In this document: positions 38,625-48,177 of the stretch, piece after piece | Position numbering within the stretch: the first letter of the stretch is position 1 | Layout of the letters: each line of letters begins with the position of its first letter | From: Serpens gallinarum | GTDB lineage: Bacteria; Pseudomonadota; Gammaproteobacteria; Pseudomonadales; Pseudomonadaceae | Reading direction: 5' to 3' | Length of the DNA: 64,000 nt | NCBI RefSeq assembly: GCF_014836765.1 | Contig: NZ_JACSQG010000001.1 | Span: forward strand, 1 to 64,000 | Program-made: the position numbers and the translations under genes | The notes under the pieces: generated by a model | The model's database searches: none | Seen by the model: the letters and a program-made list of their open reading frames with translations, nothing else | What the model was told of the DNA's origin: nothing

Positions 38625-39542
38625 ATGAACAAAGTCAGCGTACTGATCGTGGATGACGCGGCATTCATTCGCGATCTGGTAAAGAAGGGCTTGCGTGTGC
38701 ATTTTCCGGGCATTCGCATCGAAGAGGCCGTCAATGGCCGCAAGGCCCAGCAATACCTCAGCCGTAACGAGATTGACCTGATCCTCTGCGATTGGGAGAT
38801 GCCGGAGATGTCCGGACTCGAGCTTCTCGCGTGGTGTCGCAGCGATGACGCGCACCAGACCACGCCGTTCATCATGGTCACCAGTCGCGGCGACAAGGAA
38901 AATGTCGTGCAGGCGGTCAAGGCAGGCGTGACCGATTACATTGGCAAACCGTTCACCAGCGAACAGCTGCTTGGCAAGGTCAAGAAGGCTCTGCACCAGT
39001 CGGGGCGTCTTGAAGCATTGGCGTCGGGCACCAACAGCCAGTCCGCCTATGCCATGGCCGGCGACTCGGTCAGCGCCCTGACCGGTGCGCGTGTCGATGC
39101 GGCGAAGTCGCTTCTCAATGCCCCGCCCGTGCCGGGCGCCTCCGCCGCTGGCAAACCTGCCGTCAGCGCGACTGCGCCAAAACCGGCGGTGAACAAGTCC
39201 CTGAACAATCGCGGGCGTGGTCAGTTGCGCCTGTCCGGTGGCATCCTCCCGTGCCTGATCAAGGACCTCAGCCTCAAAGATGCCTCGGTGCTGATCAAAA
39301 GCGCCAGTTTCATTCCGCAGGTGCTGGAAAGTGCCGTGCTGGACCTCGAACAGGGCGAAGGGGGCGAAGTGGCACGGCTCAATGGCTATGTGCACGCCAT
39401 TGCTGCTGCGGAGCCCCGGGCGGACAGCGAATGGCTGCAGTTGGTCTTGCGCTTTGTCGACAGTGATCCGAAGAAGCTCGATTACTTGTCGCGGCAGATC
39501 GCCCGCGGTACTCAGCACAGGCATTTTGTGCCTGGCGCCTGA
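38625..39542 (+). CDS. Response regulator with CheY-type receiver and PilZ-like C-terminus
   Basis: A 305-residue protein. The receiver domain (1-120) has the acidic pair D10/D11, the phospho-acceptor D56 and K108. A disordered linker rich in A, P and K (about 125-185) leads to a ~110-residue C-terminal domain. Its start (NNRGRGQLRL, then KDLSLKDASV) resembles the RxxxR...DxSxxG signature of PilZ c-di-GMP-binding domains, but with Ala for Gly and an imperfect arginine motif. PilZ is therefore a guess. GGGAGGG precedes ATG 38625. It sits between phoU and phoR but has no visible PHO box. Confidence 0.8.
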   Translation: MNKVSVLIVDDAAFIRDLVKKGLRVHFPGIRIEEAVNGRKAQQYLSRNEIDLILCDWEMPEMSGLELLAWCRSDDAHQTTPFIMVTSRGDKENVVQAVKAGVTDYIGKPFTSEQLLGKVKKALHQSGRLEALASGTNSQSAYAMAGDSVSALTGARVDAAKSLLNAPPVPGASAAGKPAVSATAPKPAVNKSLNNRGRGQLRLSGGILPCLIKDLSLKDASVLIKSASFIPQVLESAVLDLEQGEGGEVARLNGYVHAIAAAEPRADSEWLQLVLRFVDSDPKKLDYLSRQIARGTQHRHFVPGA

Positions 39543-39680
39543 GAGCTTCCTGACGCTTCGGCTCCTCGACGGAGCCGGAAATCGAACGGCTTCACAGCTT
39601 GAGTCCGCACCACTCGCACCGCCTGGCAAGGCTCGCTAGGCTCCCGCGTTCAGCCTAGTGCGGTTCAGATATTCTTCACC

Positions 39681-40577
39681 ATGCTTGCACGCTTGCTTCT
39701 TCTCGGCGGTCTGCTGGCCCTGTGCGTGCCAACCACCGCCTTGACCATCTACAAGTACACCGATGCCAACGGCGTGGTCACCTACAGCGACCAGGCCCAC
39801 AGCGGTGCTCAGGTGTTCGTGTTTCGCGACCGCATGGTCGAGGAGCTGGAGAATCGCGTTCATCTAACCACGCGCAAGCACGCCGCCGGCGAAACTCTGG
39901 TGGTGCACAATGAGTTGTACGCGCCGGTGGAGATCGAGCTGCGCCTGAGTGAGGTGGACAATGCCGTGGGCGCTCCGGATGAGCCAGTACGCTGGATCTT
40001 GCCGCCACGCAGCGAGATCCGCCTGCTGACCCTGGCGCCGCGAGACCCTGCCAAGCCGCTCAGCTATACGCCCAAGCTGCGCCATGCCCTGGGCGATCCA
40101 CGGCTGCTGCCGACCAGCAGCCGTTACCCGCTGCCGTGGCAGGGCGGCCCCTTCCGGCTGACCCAGGGCGCCAACGGTCGCTACAGTCACTTTACACCCA
40201 AAGGGCGCTACGCCATGGACATCGCCATGCCAGAAGGCACGCCAATTCTGGCCGCCCGTGGCGGTGTGGTGGTCAGCCTGGAAAATCAGCAGAGCGGGCG
40301 CGGCAATAACCCTTCCGGCAACTATGTGCGCATCCTGCATAACGACGGCACCATGGGCGTGTATCTGCACCTGATGCGTGGCTCGGTGCGAGTGCGCGAA
40401 GGGCAGCGTGTGGAAACCGGCAGTCTGATCGCCCGCTCCGGCAATACCGGCAACAGCACCGGCCCTCATCTGCACTTCGTCGTGCAGCGTAATGTCGGGC
40501 TGGCGCTGGAATCGATTCCGTTCACCTTTACCCAGCCGGTCAATAGCCTGCCGAATTTTGCGGTGGGCGGCGAATAG
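39681..40577 (+). CDS. Periplasmic M23 (LytM) peptidase with DUF4124 domain
   Basis: A 298-residue secreted protein. It has a signal peptide (1-20), then a DUF4124-type start (IYKYTDANGVVTYSDQ, about 23-38) and a C-terminal M23 metallopeptidase domain. The zinc-binding elements HFTPKGRYAMD and GPHLHF are both intact, so it is likely an active endopeptidase on peptidoglycan cross-links, or acts on another glycine-containing target. It follows the receiver gene by 138 bases. Confidence 0.9.
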   Translation: MLARLLLLGGLLALCVPTTALTIYKYTDANGVVTYSDQAHSGAQVFVFRDRMVEELENRVHLTTRKHAAGETLVVHNELYAPVEIELRLSEVDNAVGAPDEPVRWILPPRSEIRLLTLAPRDPAKPLSYTPKLRHALGDPRLLPTSSRYPLPWQGGPFRLTQGANGRYSHFTPKGRYAMDIAMPEGTPILAARGGVVVSLENQQSGRGNNPSGNYVRILHNDGTMGVYLHLMRGSVRVREGQRVETGSLIARSGNTGNSTGPHLHFVVQRNVGLALESIPFTFTQPVNSLPNFAVGGE

Positions 40578-40716
40578 CGGTACGACCCTTCGTCGGCTGC
40601 TACGGAGTTGCGCAGGCGCGCGCTCATATTGACTACTAATTACTCAACATGCCGTAGAACCCAGCCGCCGCGGACGGGCCGCGCGGCGTGGTGCAATCGC
40701 CAGGAGGACCGCTTTC

Positions 40717-40968
40717 ATGACCCGATTGCAGTGCGAGTATCGCGAACATGCCATCAAGGCCGATGTGGTCGAGCATCCGGACTTGCCCACGCCCTGGGCG
40801 GGCGGCTGCCATATCACCGCCCCGGACGGACACACCACGCGGCGGATCGCCTTGCCGGTGCAATCGGCTTTTCTGGCCGACCTGGACAGTGCTCAGCGCG
40901 CGTCCATTGCGCATGGCAAGTGGCTGGTGGATCAGCACCTGGATCATGGACGGGCACTGCCGGAGTAA
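40717..40968 (+). CDS. Small protein of unknown function
   Basis: An 83-residue hydrophilic protein with no signal peptide or membrane segment. CAGGAGG lies nine bases upstream of the ATG, which supports real translation. It begins MTRLQCEYREHAIKADVVEH. I recognise no family. It is convergent with the CNNM/CorC gene, with only 22 bases between their stops. Confidence 0.7.
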   Translation: MTRLQCEYREHAIKADVVEHPDLPTPWAGGCHITAPDGHTTRRIALPVQSAFLADLDSAQRASIAHGKWLVDQHLDHGRALPE

Positions 40969-40990
40969 ACGGCTGCCCATCCATCGGGCC

Positions 40991-42331
40991 TCACCCCAGC
41001 TTGAGCACCTTGGCCAGGACAACCTTGGGGCCTTTCATCTTCTTGATGATGATGCGCAGGCCTTCGGTGTCCAGCGCCTCTTCTTCCTCCGGCATGCGCT
41101 TGAGCGTGTCATAGATCAGGCCGGCCAGCGTATCCGCCTCGACATGGTCGAGGTCGACATCGAGCAGGCGCTCGATCTTGAATAGCGGCGTGTCGCCGCG
41201 CACCAGGAGCTTGCCGGGCTGGTACGCCAGAATGCCACGCTCGGTCTTGCGGTGTTCATCCTGGATATCGCCCACCAGCGCTTCGAGCACGTCTTCCATG
41301 GTCAGGTAACCGATCACCTTGCCGTCGGCCTCTTCGACCAAGGCGAAATGTGCCCCGCCCTGGCGGAAGGTTTCGAGCAGCGTGGTCAGCGGCATGTGCC
41401 GTGAAACGCGCTCCAACGGGTGCATCAGCTCGTCGAGGTCGATGTGCTCGGGACGCTTTTCCAGCAGTGAGAGTTGCAGCAGCAGGTCCTTGATATGGAG
41501 AACGCCGATGAACTCGCCAGCATCCTCATCATAAATCGGGTAACGGCTGTATTTGTGGCGGCGAAACACACGGAACACGTCTTCGAGGCTGGCGCTGCGC
41601 TCGACATAGACCAGGTCTTCACGGGAGTTGGCCCAGTCGGCGACTTCCAGCTCGCCCATTTCGACGGCCGAGGCCAGTACGCGAATATCCTGATTGCTGG
41701 GGTCGTGAGCCCGATTGGAGTGCAGGATCAGCTTGAGTTCTTCGCGGCTGTAGTGATGCTCGCTGTGTTCGCCCGGCTCGCCCTGCCCGGCAATACGCAA
41801 GATGGCATTGGCGCTGGCGTTGAGCACGTAAATGGCGGGATACATCGCCCAATAGAACAGGTACAGCGGCACGGCGGTCCACAGCGACAGCAGTTCCGGT
41901 TTGCGAATCGCCCAGGACTTGGGCGCCAGTTCGCCGACCACGATGTGCAGGTAGGAAATCACCGCGAAGGCGGAAAAGAAGGCAATACCGTGGAGCAAAG
42001 CCTCGGATTCGACGCCGAACATCTCCAGCATTGGTTCGAGGAGATGGGCGAAGGCGGGTTCGCCAACCCAGCCCAATCCCAGCGACGCCAAGGTAATGCC
42101 CAGCTGGCACGCGGACAGGTAGGCGTCCATCTGGTTGTGAACGGTGCGCAGAATATGTCCGCGCCAGCCGTGTTGCTCGGCAATGGCGTCGACCTTGGTG
42201 GCGCGCAGGCGGACGATGGCGAACTCCGCGGCGACGAAGAAGCCGTTGAGCAGGACGAGAAACAGGGCGAACAGGACGAGGCCGAAGTCGGCAAAGTAGG
42301 AGGCAGCGGTAAAACTAGGGGAAGGGTCCAT
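40991..42331 (-). CDS. CNNM/CorC-type membrane protein with CBS domains
   Basis: A 446-residue protein: CNNM/DUF21 transmembrane domain (about 10-200, containing LNGFFVAAEFAIVRLRATKV), a CBS pair (about 220-340) and a C-terminal CorC_HlyC domain ending near KVVLAKVLKLG. Family members are linked to magnesium or cobalt efflux; older annotations call them hemolysins. The frame extends to a GTG at 42379, but ATG 42331 fits the family N-terminus (MDPSPSFTAASYFADFG) better, though its ribosome-binding site is weak. It follows phoR by 68 bases and may be co-transcribed. Confidence 0.9.
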   Translation of the reverse strand: MDPSPSFTAASYFADFGLVLFALFLVLLNGFFVAAEFAIVRLRATKVDAIAEQHGWRGHILRTVHNQMDAYLSACQLGITLASLGLGWVGEPAFAHLLEPMLEMFGVESEALLHGIAFFSAFAVISYLHIVVGELAPKSWAIRKPELLSLWTAVPLYLFYWAMYPAIYVLNASANAILRIAGQGEPGEHSEHHYSREELKLILHSNRAHDPSNQDIRVLASAVEMGELEVADWANSREDLVYVERSASLEDVFRVFRRHKYSRYPIYDEDAGEFIGVLHIKDLLLQLSLLEKRPEHIDLDELMHPLERVSRHMPLTTLLETFRQGGAHFALVEEADGKVIGYLTMEDVLEALVGDIQDEHRKTERGILAYQPGKLLVRGDTPLFKIERLLDVDLDHVEADTLAGLIYDTLKRMPEEEEALDTEGLRIIIKKMKGPKVVLAKVLKLG

Positions 42332-42399
42332 GGATACGAAAGTTGGCCAATGAAGCGCGCAAGATGGGCCTGCGCGCACGGTTTTTCAAGGCATAAAGA

Positions 42400-43722
42400 T
42401 CAGTCTCTTGAATTTGGCGCGTTGCGCTGGACCAGTTGGTTGTGCGGGAAGTGGCAGGTGAAGGTGCTGCCTTGGCCCACCGTGCTGATCACATCCAGGC
42501 GGCCGTGATGACGCAAGAGCACATGCTTGACGATCGCCAGGCCCAGCCCAGTGCCGCCGGTGTCGGAAGCCCGACTGGCATCGACCCGGTAAAAACGCTC
42601 GGTGAGGCGAGAAATATGCCGCGGTTCGATGCCGATGCCGCTGTCCTGCACCGACAGATGGCCACCCTGTTCATTGCCCCACCAGCGAATCTGGATCTCC
42701 CCCTCATCCGGGGTGTATTTCACCGCATTGAACACCAGGTTGGAAAAAGCGCTGCGTAACTCGCTTTCGCTACCCTTGAGCTTGAGGTGCGGATCGGCCT
42801 CAAGACTGATGCGATGCTGGCGCTCGCCCGATAGCGCCTGGGCGTCGGCACGGATCGACAGCAGTAACAGGTCGACCGCCACCGGCTGGTTGTCCGAGGG
42901 GTACTCGGTGGCTTCCAGGCGGGCCAGCATCAGCAGGTCATTGAGCAGGTTCTGCATGCGGCCGGCCTGCTGCTGCATTTGCTGCATGGGGCGCAGCCAG
43001 CGCGGATTGATCTGGTCAACGTTATCCAGCAGCGTCTCCAGATAGCCGGTAATCACCGTCAGGGGTGTGCGCAGTTCATGGGAGACGTTGGCCACGAAGT
43101 CCTTGCGCATCTGCTCCAGCAACTGCAGTCGCGTGACGTCTCGCACCACCATCAGGTGCTCGCTCTGACCGTACAGGGTGATAAAAAACTGCAGTTGCAG
43201 CTGCGGGTTGATCGGCGAGGGCAGCTCCAGCGGGTCGTGAAAATTCTGCCGATCGAAATAATCCTTGAAACGCGGATGACGGATCAGGTTGGTCACCGCC
43301 TGGCCGGTGTCCTGGGGTGCGGTCAGGCCGAGCAACGTGCGTGCGGCGGGATTCCACCATTCCAGATTACCGTCGCGATCGAGCATGACCACCGCATCCT
43401 TGAGCGCGGCAGTCGACTTCTGGGCGCGGTTGATCACCGCCTGCAGCCGATCGCGGGCCTGGCGGCTGCGGCGCTTCTGGTAGTGGATGCGGTCGTAGAG
43501 TTCTTCCCACAAGCCGCTGGCATGGGGCACTTCATCGTCCGGTTCGGCATGTTCCAGCCAATGGCGCAGTCGCAGCAGACCCGTGAGCAGCCAGGCCAGG
43601 TAGGCGGCCAGGCACAGTGCCACACTCCAGCCCCACGCCTTGGTGAACAGACCCAGCAGCAGGCTGGTGCCCACCAACAGGGCCATGTGGCGGAACAGCA
43701 CACTTCGCCAATTGGAATTCAA
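42400..43722 (-). CDS. phoR: Phosphate-regulon sensor kinase PhoR
   Basis: A 440-residue membrane histidine kinase. Two N-terminal helices (about 10-48), then a PAS domain (about 95-200), the HisKA helix FVANVSHELRTPL with His215, and the ATPase domain with NLVFNAVKYT, DSGIGIEP and GTGLGLAIVKH. It has no large periplasmic sensor, as usual for PhoR, which senses through the Pst system and PhoU. It starts nine bases after the phoB stop. Confidence 0.97.
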   Translation of the reverse strand: MNSNWRSVLFRHMALLVGTSLLLGLFTKAWGWSVALCLAAYLAWLLTGLLRLRHWLEHAEPDDEVPHASGLWEELYDRIHYQKRRSRQARDRLQAVINRAQKSTAALKDAVVMLDRDGNLEWWNPAARTLLGLTAPQDTGQAVTNLIRHPRFKDYFDRQNFHDPLELPSPINPQLQLQFFITLYGQSEHLMVVRDVTRLQLLEQMRKDFVANVSHELRTPLTVITGYLETLLDNVDQINPRWLRPMQQMQQQAGRMQNLLNDLLMLARLEATEYPSDNQPVAVDLLLLSIRADAQALSGERQHRISLEADPHLKLKGSESELRSAFSNLVFNAVKYTPDEGEIQIRWWGNEQGGHLSVQDSGIGIEPRHISRLTERFYRVDASRASDTGGTGLGLAIVKHVLLRHHGRLDVISTVGQGSTFTCHFPHNQLVQRNAPNSRD

Positions 43723-43731
43723 GGGCGTTAC

Positions 43732-44421
43732 TCAACCTTTAGTGGAAAAACGGTAACCGGTGCCGCGCACGGTCTGCACCAGCCCTTCATAGTTTTCGCC
43801 CAGCGACTTGCGCAACCGGCGGATGTGCACGTCCACGGTACGTTCTTCAACGTAAACGTTGCCACCCCACACCTGGTCGAGCAGCTGGCTGCGGGTGTAG
43901 GCGCGCTCCTGATGAGTCATGAAGAACTGCAGCAAACGGTATTCGGTCGGGCCCATTTCGGCCGGACGACCGTCGATGGTCACCCGGTGGCTGACCGGAT
44001 CCAGGTGCAGGCCGCCGATTTCGATGGGCGTCTCGCCCTGGTCCGGAGCGGTGCGGCGCAGCACCGCTTTTAGACGGGCAACCAGCTCGCGCGGGGAAAA
44101 CGGCTTGGTGATGTAATCATCGGCGCCGACTTCAAGGCCCTGCACCTTGTTGTCCTCCTCACCCTTGGCGGTCAGCATGATTACCGGGATGTTTGCCGTC
44201 AGCACGTCGCGCTTCAGGCGCCGGGCCAGTTCGATGCCCGACGTGCCGGGCAGCATCCAGTCGAGCAGAATCAGGTCGGGCATGCGGTCCACGATCATGC
44301 TGTGGGCCTGCTGGCTGTCCGCGGCTTCGAGGCTTTCGTAGCCGGCCATTTCCAGCGCTACGGCAATCATCTCGCGGATGGGTGCTTCGTCATCGACGAT
44401 AAGAATGGTTTTTCCTGCCAT
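43732..44421 (-). CDS. phoB: Phosphate-regulon response regulator PhoB
   Basis: A 229-residue OmpR-type regulator. The receiver has D10/D11, phospho-acceptor D54 and K106. The winged-helix domain ends [14 protein letters not shown] and VRGTGYRFS. The frame is open nine codons upstream, but ATG 44421 ([12 protein letters not shown]) has AAAGG about eight bases before it and gives the standard length. It activates pstS, pstC and its own operon through PHO boxes. Confidence 0.98.
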   Translation of the reverse strand: MAGKTILIVDDEAPIREMIAVALEMAGYESLEAADSQQAHSMIVDRMPDLILLDWMLPGTSGIELARRLKRDVLTANIPVIMLTAKGEEDNKVQGLEVGADDYITKPFSPRELVARLKAVLRRTAPDQGETPIEIGGLHLDPVSHRVTIDGRPAEMGPTEYRLLQFFMTHQERAYTRSQLLDQVWGGNVYVEERTVDVHIRRLRKSLGENYEGLVQTVRGTGYRFSTKG

Positions 44422-44461
44422 GGGTATCGCCTTTTGGGTTCCAGTCACTGGCCTGCATTAG

Positions 44462-44490
44462 ATAACGGAATTATTGCAGGGATGTGACAG
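44462..44490 (-). promoter_or_regulatory. PHO box before phoB
   Basis: On the minus strand, CTGTCAC (44490-44484), CTGCAAT (44479-44473) and CCGTTAT (44468-44462) are in perfect 11-bp phase. The box ends 40 bases upstream of the phoB ATG, so phoBR is autoregulated. The divergent secreted-repeat gene begins 110 bases away on the other side and might share the site. Confidence 0.85.
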
Positions 44491-44599
44491 GCGGACTTCA
44501 GCTGCCGATGGGGCAGGGTTGAACATGCCGCCTGGGCGCAGGGTCATACCCTTCGAACTGGCAGCAGCCCGCGCTTGGCCTGACAAGAGGAACATTGCG

Positions 44600-44980
44600 A
44601 TGAAAACACGTTTCACGTTGCTGACGGGGGCCGCATTGGCCGCATGGCTGGCGCTTCCGGCCCTGGTGCTGGCGCAGGAGCCGGCCATGGTGAAAGAAGG
44701 TCGATTGGTCGATGGCCAGGGCATGACCCTTTACACCTACGGCAAGGACAGTGATGGCCAATCCAACTGTACCCAGGAATGCGCGGACATCTGGCCACCG
44801 CTGGTCGCCAGCGAGGACGCCACAGGCTCGGGTGACTGGAGCCTGGTCACCCGCGACGACGGCACGCAACAGTGGGCCTATGACGGAAAGCCGCTGTACA
44901 CCTACGTCAAGGACACCAAACCCGGCGACACCACCGGCGACACCCTGATGGGCGTCTGGCACGTCGCCAAGCCGAAGTAA
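44600..44980 (+). CDS. Secreted COG4315/Lipoprotein_15-type repeat protein
   Basis: A 126-residue exported protein. The signal peptide ends near VLAQ. The mature part has two repeats of the secreted-repeat family: MTLYTYGKDSDGQSNCTQEC followed by WPPL, and PLYTYVKDTKPGDTTGD. Function in this family is unknown. GAGGA precedes ATG 44600 by nine bases. It is divergent from phoB and could be under the same PHO box (inference). Confidence 0.88.
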   Translation: MKTRFTLLTGAALAAWLALPALVLAQEPAMVKEGRLVDGQGMTLYTYGKDSDGQSNCTQECADIWPPLVASEDATGSGDWSLVTRDDGTQQWAYDGKPLYTYVKDTKPGDTTGDTLMGVWHVAKPK

Positions 44981-45015
44981 GGGCGCGCTGTTGGCCCAGG
45001 TAGACCACCAGTCGA

Positions 45016-45924
45016 CTAGCCGGCCAGGGGTGTGCTGCGCAGCGCGTAATCGACGAGTGCGCCAATCAAAATCACCAGCCCCGCCCAGTGGTTGTGCAGG
45101 AAGCACTGAAAGCAGACCAGCGGATCACGATGGCGGGTGCGCCAGAATTCCCACAAGAAGCACAGCGCGGCTCCGACCAGGCCGAGGTGGAAGTACAGGC
45201 CCAGCTCGAAGCGCGCCGCGGCGAGCATCAGGCAGAACAGCGAGAGAAACTGCAGGCCGAGGATGATCGCGCGATCCGCTTCGGCAAACAGAATGGCAGT
45301 GGATTTCACGCCAATCTTCAGGTCGTCCTCGCGGTCGGCCATGGCGTAGTAGGTGTCATAACCCACGGTCCACACCAAGTTGGCGACGAACAGCAGCCAG
45401 GCTTCGGGCGGCAGGCTGCCGGTCTCGGCGGTGAAGCACATCAGAATGCCCCACGAATAGGCCGCGCCGAGCACCACCTGCGGGTAATAGGTGTAGCGCT
45501 TCATGAACGGGTATAGCGAAGCGACCGCCAGGGCGCCGAACGACAGCCAGACGGTGACGGCATTGGTCATCAATACCAGGCCGAAACTCAGCGCGACCAA
45601 TACGGCGAACAGCGCCCAGGCTTCGCGCACGCTGATCTTGCCCCTGGCCAGCGGGCGCTCACGGGTGCGGCGTACATGGCCGTCGACGTTACGGTCGGCG
45701 AAATCGTTGATCACGCAGCCGGCCGAGCGCATGAGGATCACCCCCAGGGTGAAGATCACCACGTTGGCAACGCTGGGCGCGCCCTTGCCGGCAATCAACA
45801 GGGCGGTCAGCGTCGGCCAGAGCAGCAGGTAAATACCGATGGGCTTGTCCAGGCGCATGAGCTGGATGAAATCCCAGGCGCGTGGGTGCAGGCGATTGAA
45901 GGAATGCAGCAGGTGGGTATACAT
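45016..45924 (-). CDS. ubiA: 4-hydroxybenzoate polyprenyltransferase UbiA
   Basis: A 302-residue integral membrane prenyltransferase of ubiquinone synthesis. It attaches the polyprenyl tail to 4-hydroxybenzoate. The two aspartate-rich motifs are [12 protein letters not shown] and [12 protein letters not shown], and the number of helices and the length are normal. It follows ubiC, whose product is its substrate, by 27 bases. Confidence 0.97.
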   Translation of the reverse strand: MYTHLLHSFNRLHPRAWDFIQLMRLDKPIGIYLLLWPTLTALLIAGKGAPSVANVVIFTLGVILMRSAGCVINDFADRNVDGHVRRTRERPLARGKISVREAWALFAVLVALSFGLVLMTNAVTVWLSFGALAVASLYPFMKRYTYYPQVVLGAAYSWGILMCFTAETGSLPPEAWLLFVANLVWTVGYDTYYAMADREDDLKIGVKSTAILFAEADRAIILGLQFLSLFCLMLAAARFELGLYFHLGLVGAALCFLWEFWRTRHRDPLVCFQCFLHNHWAGLVILIGALVDYALRSTPLAG

Positions 45925-45951
45925 GGGGGCCCCTCCAAATGGACGCGGCGA

Positions 45952-46497
45952 TTATAGAGGCGTGTGAGCGCTCTGCGCCGCCTTCCACAGCGCGGGCAGG
46001 AAAATCTCGGCGACCAATACACCCGCGGTGCCGCGCAGGAAGCACGAGCGCCGGCCCCACAGTTGGGGCTGACGGATGGCCTCCGGTAGCCAGGCCGCTG
46101 GGTAATGACAGACTTCGAACGGCGTGCGCGCAAAGGCCTTGTCACTGAATAGCAGGTGGCCCAGCGGGCGCGTACCCAGATGCTGCAGATCCAGCCCCAA
46201 GGCCTGCAAGGCGTCCCGGCTGGCAACGCTGCGGGCGAACACCCACGGCTGGCCGTGTCCACACAGATAGACCTCGCGCACCCAGCCGGTACTTCCGCGG
46301 GGCAGGGCCAGGGCCGTGCATTCGTCAGGGCGCAGTGGCTGCCAGCCTTCGCGCAGCGGTTCGACGTTGAAGGCGCCGCAAGCAAGCGCGGTGAGGCGGC
46401 GGGTCAAGGATCCCGGTTCGTGCAGCCAGTCATGGCACATCGGTTCGAGCGCAGGGGCAAGGCGGTCGGCGGTCAGCCAGGAGCAGAAATCGGACAC
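45952..46497 (-). CDS. ubiC: Chorismate pyruvate-lyase UbiC
   Basis: About 181 residues. It makes 4-hydroxybenzoate and pyruvate from chorismate, the first ubiquinone step. Family landmarks are EPGSLTRRLTAL, WVREVYLCGHGQPWVFARSV, LGTRPLGHLLF and LWGRRSCFL. The start is unclear: the frame is open to 46668, and no ATG fits. GTG codons at 46497 and 46539 are the likely choices, neither with a strong ribosome-binding site. I give 46497 because the family has only a short lead before the DWL...SLTRRL motif. Confidence 0.85.
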   Translation of the reverse strand: MSDFCSWLTADRLAPALEPMCHDWLHEPGSLTRRLTALACGAFNVEPLREGWQPLRPDECTALALPRGSTGWVREVYLCGHGQPWVFARSVASRDALQALGLDLQHLGTRPLGHLLFSDKAFARTPFEVCHYPAAWLPEAIRQPQLWGRRSCFLRGTAGVLVAEIFLPALWKAAQSAHTPL

Positions 46498-46653
46498 GGG
46501 TGGCAATCGGCACAGCGGAAGAAGGCCGAAGTCTATCACGCGTACGGCTTGGCACCGGATGCTGCACTCAACCAAGGGAGGGGTCCGCAAGTGTTGGCTG
46601 AGGGGCACGCATGGTATAGCGTTGCCGCCAACGCAACGAATTGAGGCGCCTGG

Positions 46654-46821
46654 ATGAACAAGTGGCAATGTGTGGTCTGCGGTCTGATTTATGACGAAGC
46701 ACTGGGCTGGCCAGAGGAGGGAATTCCTGCTGGCACCCGCTGGGCCGATGTGCCGGAAGACTGGATCTGCCCCGACTGCGGTGTCAGCAAGGCGGATTTT
46801 GAAATGCAGAAAGTCGCCTAA
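46654..46821 (+). CDS. rubA: Rubredoxin
   Basis: A 55-residue rubredoxin: [19 protein letters not shown] at the start and [16 protein letters not shown] near the end. The four iron-ligand cysteines are in the CxxC pairs CVVC and CPDC. It is an electron carrier to alkane hydroxylases or oxidative-stress enzymes. It lies 20 bases upstream of its reductase gene. P. aeruginosa has two tandem rubredoxins at the matching place; only one is present here. Confidence 0.95.
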   Translation: MNKWQCVVCGLIYDEALGWPEEGIPAGTRWADVPEDWICPDCGVSKADFEMQKVA

Positions 46822-46841
46822 TCGGCGTGAGAGGATCGACG

Positions 46842-47993
46842 ATGCCCAACAAGCCGGTCGTCATCGTGGGCACAGGGTTGGCCGGCTATAACCTGGCTCG
46901 GGAATTTCGCAAGCTCGATAGCCAGACGCCGCTCCTGCTGATCAGTGCCGATGATGGGCGCTCCTATTCCAAACCCATGCTCTCCACCGGCTTCGCCAAG
47001 GGCCAGGATGCCGACGCTCTGGTAATGGCCGAGGCGGGTGCCATGGCGGTGCAACTGGATGCGCAGGTGCGCACCCATACCCAAGTGACCGGCCTGGATC
47101 CAGCGCAGCGGCGCTTGTGGCTTGATGAGGAAGCCGTGGACTACCGCGATCTGGTGCTGGCTCTGGGCGCGGATTGCATCCGCGTACCGGTGGTGGGGGA
47201 TGCCAGCGAGGCGATTTATTCGATCAACGACCTGGAGGATTACAGACGTTTTCGCGCCGCTGCGGTCGGCCAGCAGCGCGTGCTGATCCTCGGTGCCGGG
47301 CTGATCGGTTGTGAATTTGCCAATGACCTCAGCCTGGGAGGCTATCAGGTCGAGATGGTCGCGCCGTGCGAACAGGTGATGCCGTATCTGTTGCATCCCG
47401 CTGCGGCCAGTGCGCTGCAGGCTGGCCTGGAGGGTTTGGGTGTGCGCCTGCGCCTGGGGCCTACGCTGGTCAGTCTGAACCGTACGGTGAATGGCCTGAG
47501 CGCGCTGTTGTCTGATGGCACGCACGTCGAGTGCGACCTGGTGCTCTGCGCTGTAGGCTTGCGCCCGCGCACGGCACTGGCACAGACAGCCGGGCTGACG
47601 GTCAAGCGCGGCATTGTGGTCGATCGCCAGCTGCGCACCTCTCAGCCGAACATCTATGCCTTGGGCGATTGTGCCGAAGTGGACGGTCTCAACCTGATGT
47701 ACGTGATGCCGTTGATGGCCGGTGCTCGTGCCCTGGGCAAGACGTTGGCAGGACAGCCGGGCGAGGTGCGCTACGGGCCGATGCCGATCATGGTCAAGAC
47801 GCCGGTGTGTCCGCTGGTGCTGTCACCGGTTCCGGCAGGCCGGCACGGCGAATGGCAAGTCGAAGGCGCAGGTGCGGATATCCGGGCGTTATGCCGTGAT
47901 GCGCAAGGCGAGTTGCTCGGCTATGCCTTGACCGGTGCCGAGGTGCAGGGTCGGCTGGCCCTGAATCGCCAGCTCCCCGACCTGTTGGGCTGA
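46842..47993 (+). CDS. Rubredoxin-NAD(+) reductase
   Basis: A 383-residue FAD-dependent reductase that passes electrons from NADH to rubredoxin. The FAD-binding motif is [17 protein letters not shown] at the N-terminus, the NAD-binding motif [17 protein letters not shown] is near the middle, and [12 protein letters not shown] closes the FAD site. AGAGGA precedes ATG 46842. A start five codons earlier is possible but unlikely. Confidence 0.95.
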   Translation: MPNKPVVIVGTGLAGYNLAREFRKLDSQTPLLLISADDGRSYSKPMLSTGFAKGQDADALVMAEAGAMAVQLDAQVRTHTQVTGLDPAQRRLWLDEEAVDYRDLVLALGADCIRVPVVGDASEAIYSINDLEDYRRFRAAAVGQQRVLILGAGLIGCEFANDLSLGGYQVEMVAPCEQVMPYLLHPAAASALQAGLEGLGVRLRLGPTLVSLNRTVNGLSALLSDGTHVECDLVLCAVGLRPRTALAQTAGLTVKRGIVVDRQLRTSQPNIYALGDCAEVDGLNLMYVMPLMAGARALGKTLAGQPGEVRYGPMPIMVKTPVCPLVLSPVPAGRHGEWQVEGAGADIRALCRDAQGELLGYALTGAEVQGRLALNRQLPDLLG

Positions 47994-48177
47994 GCACGGT
48001 AGGCCTAAGACGACTGGTCATTGGCTCACGAAAGCGGATAGGGGAACTGGCATGACCCAGAGTGTCATGCCATTCTCCAAGGACTGCCGCAGCGTAGAGC
48101 CGCTGCGGCGCCTTGGGCGCTGTTCCTGCGAGCAGCACGGAAAAAACAACAACAACACCGTCTAAGAGGCAATTTGT

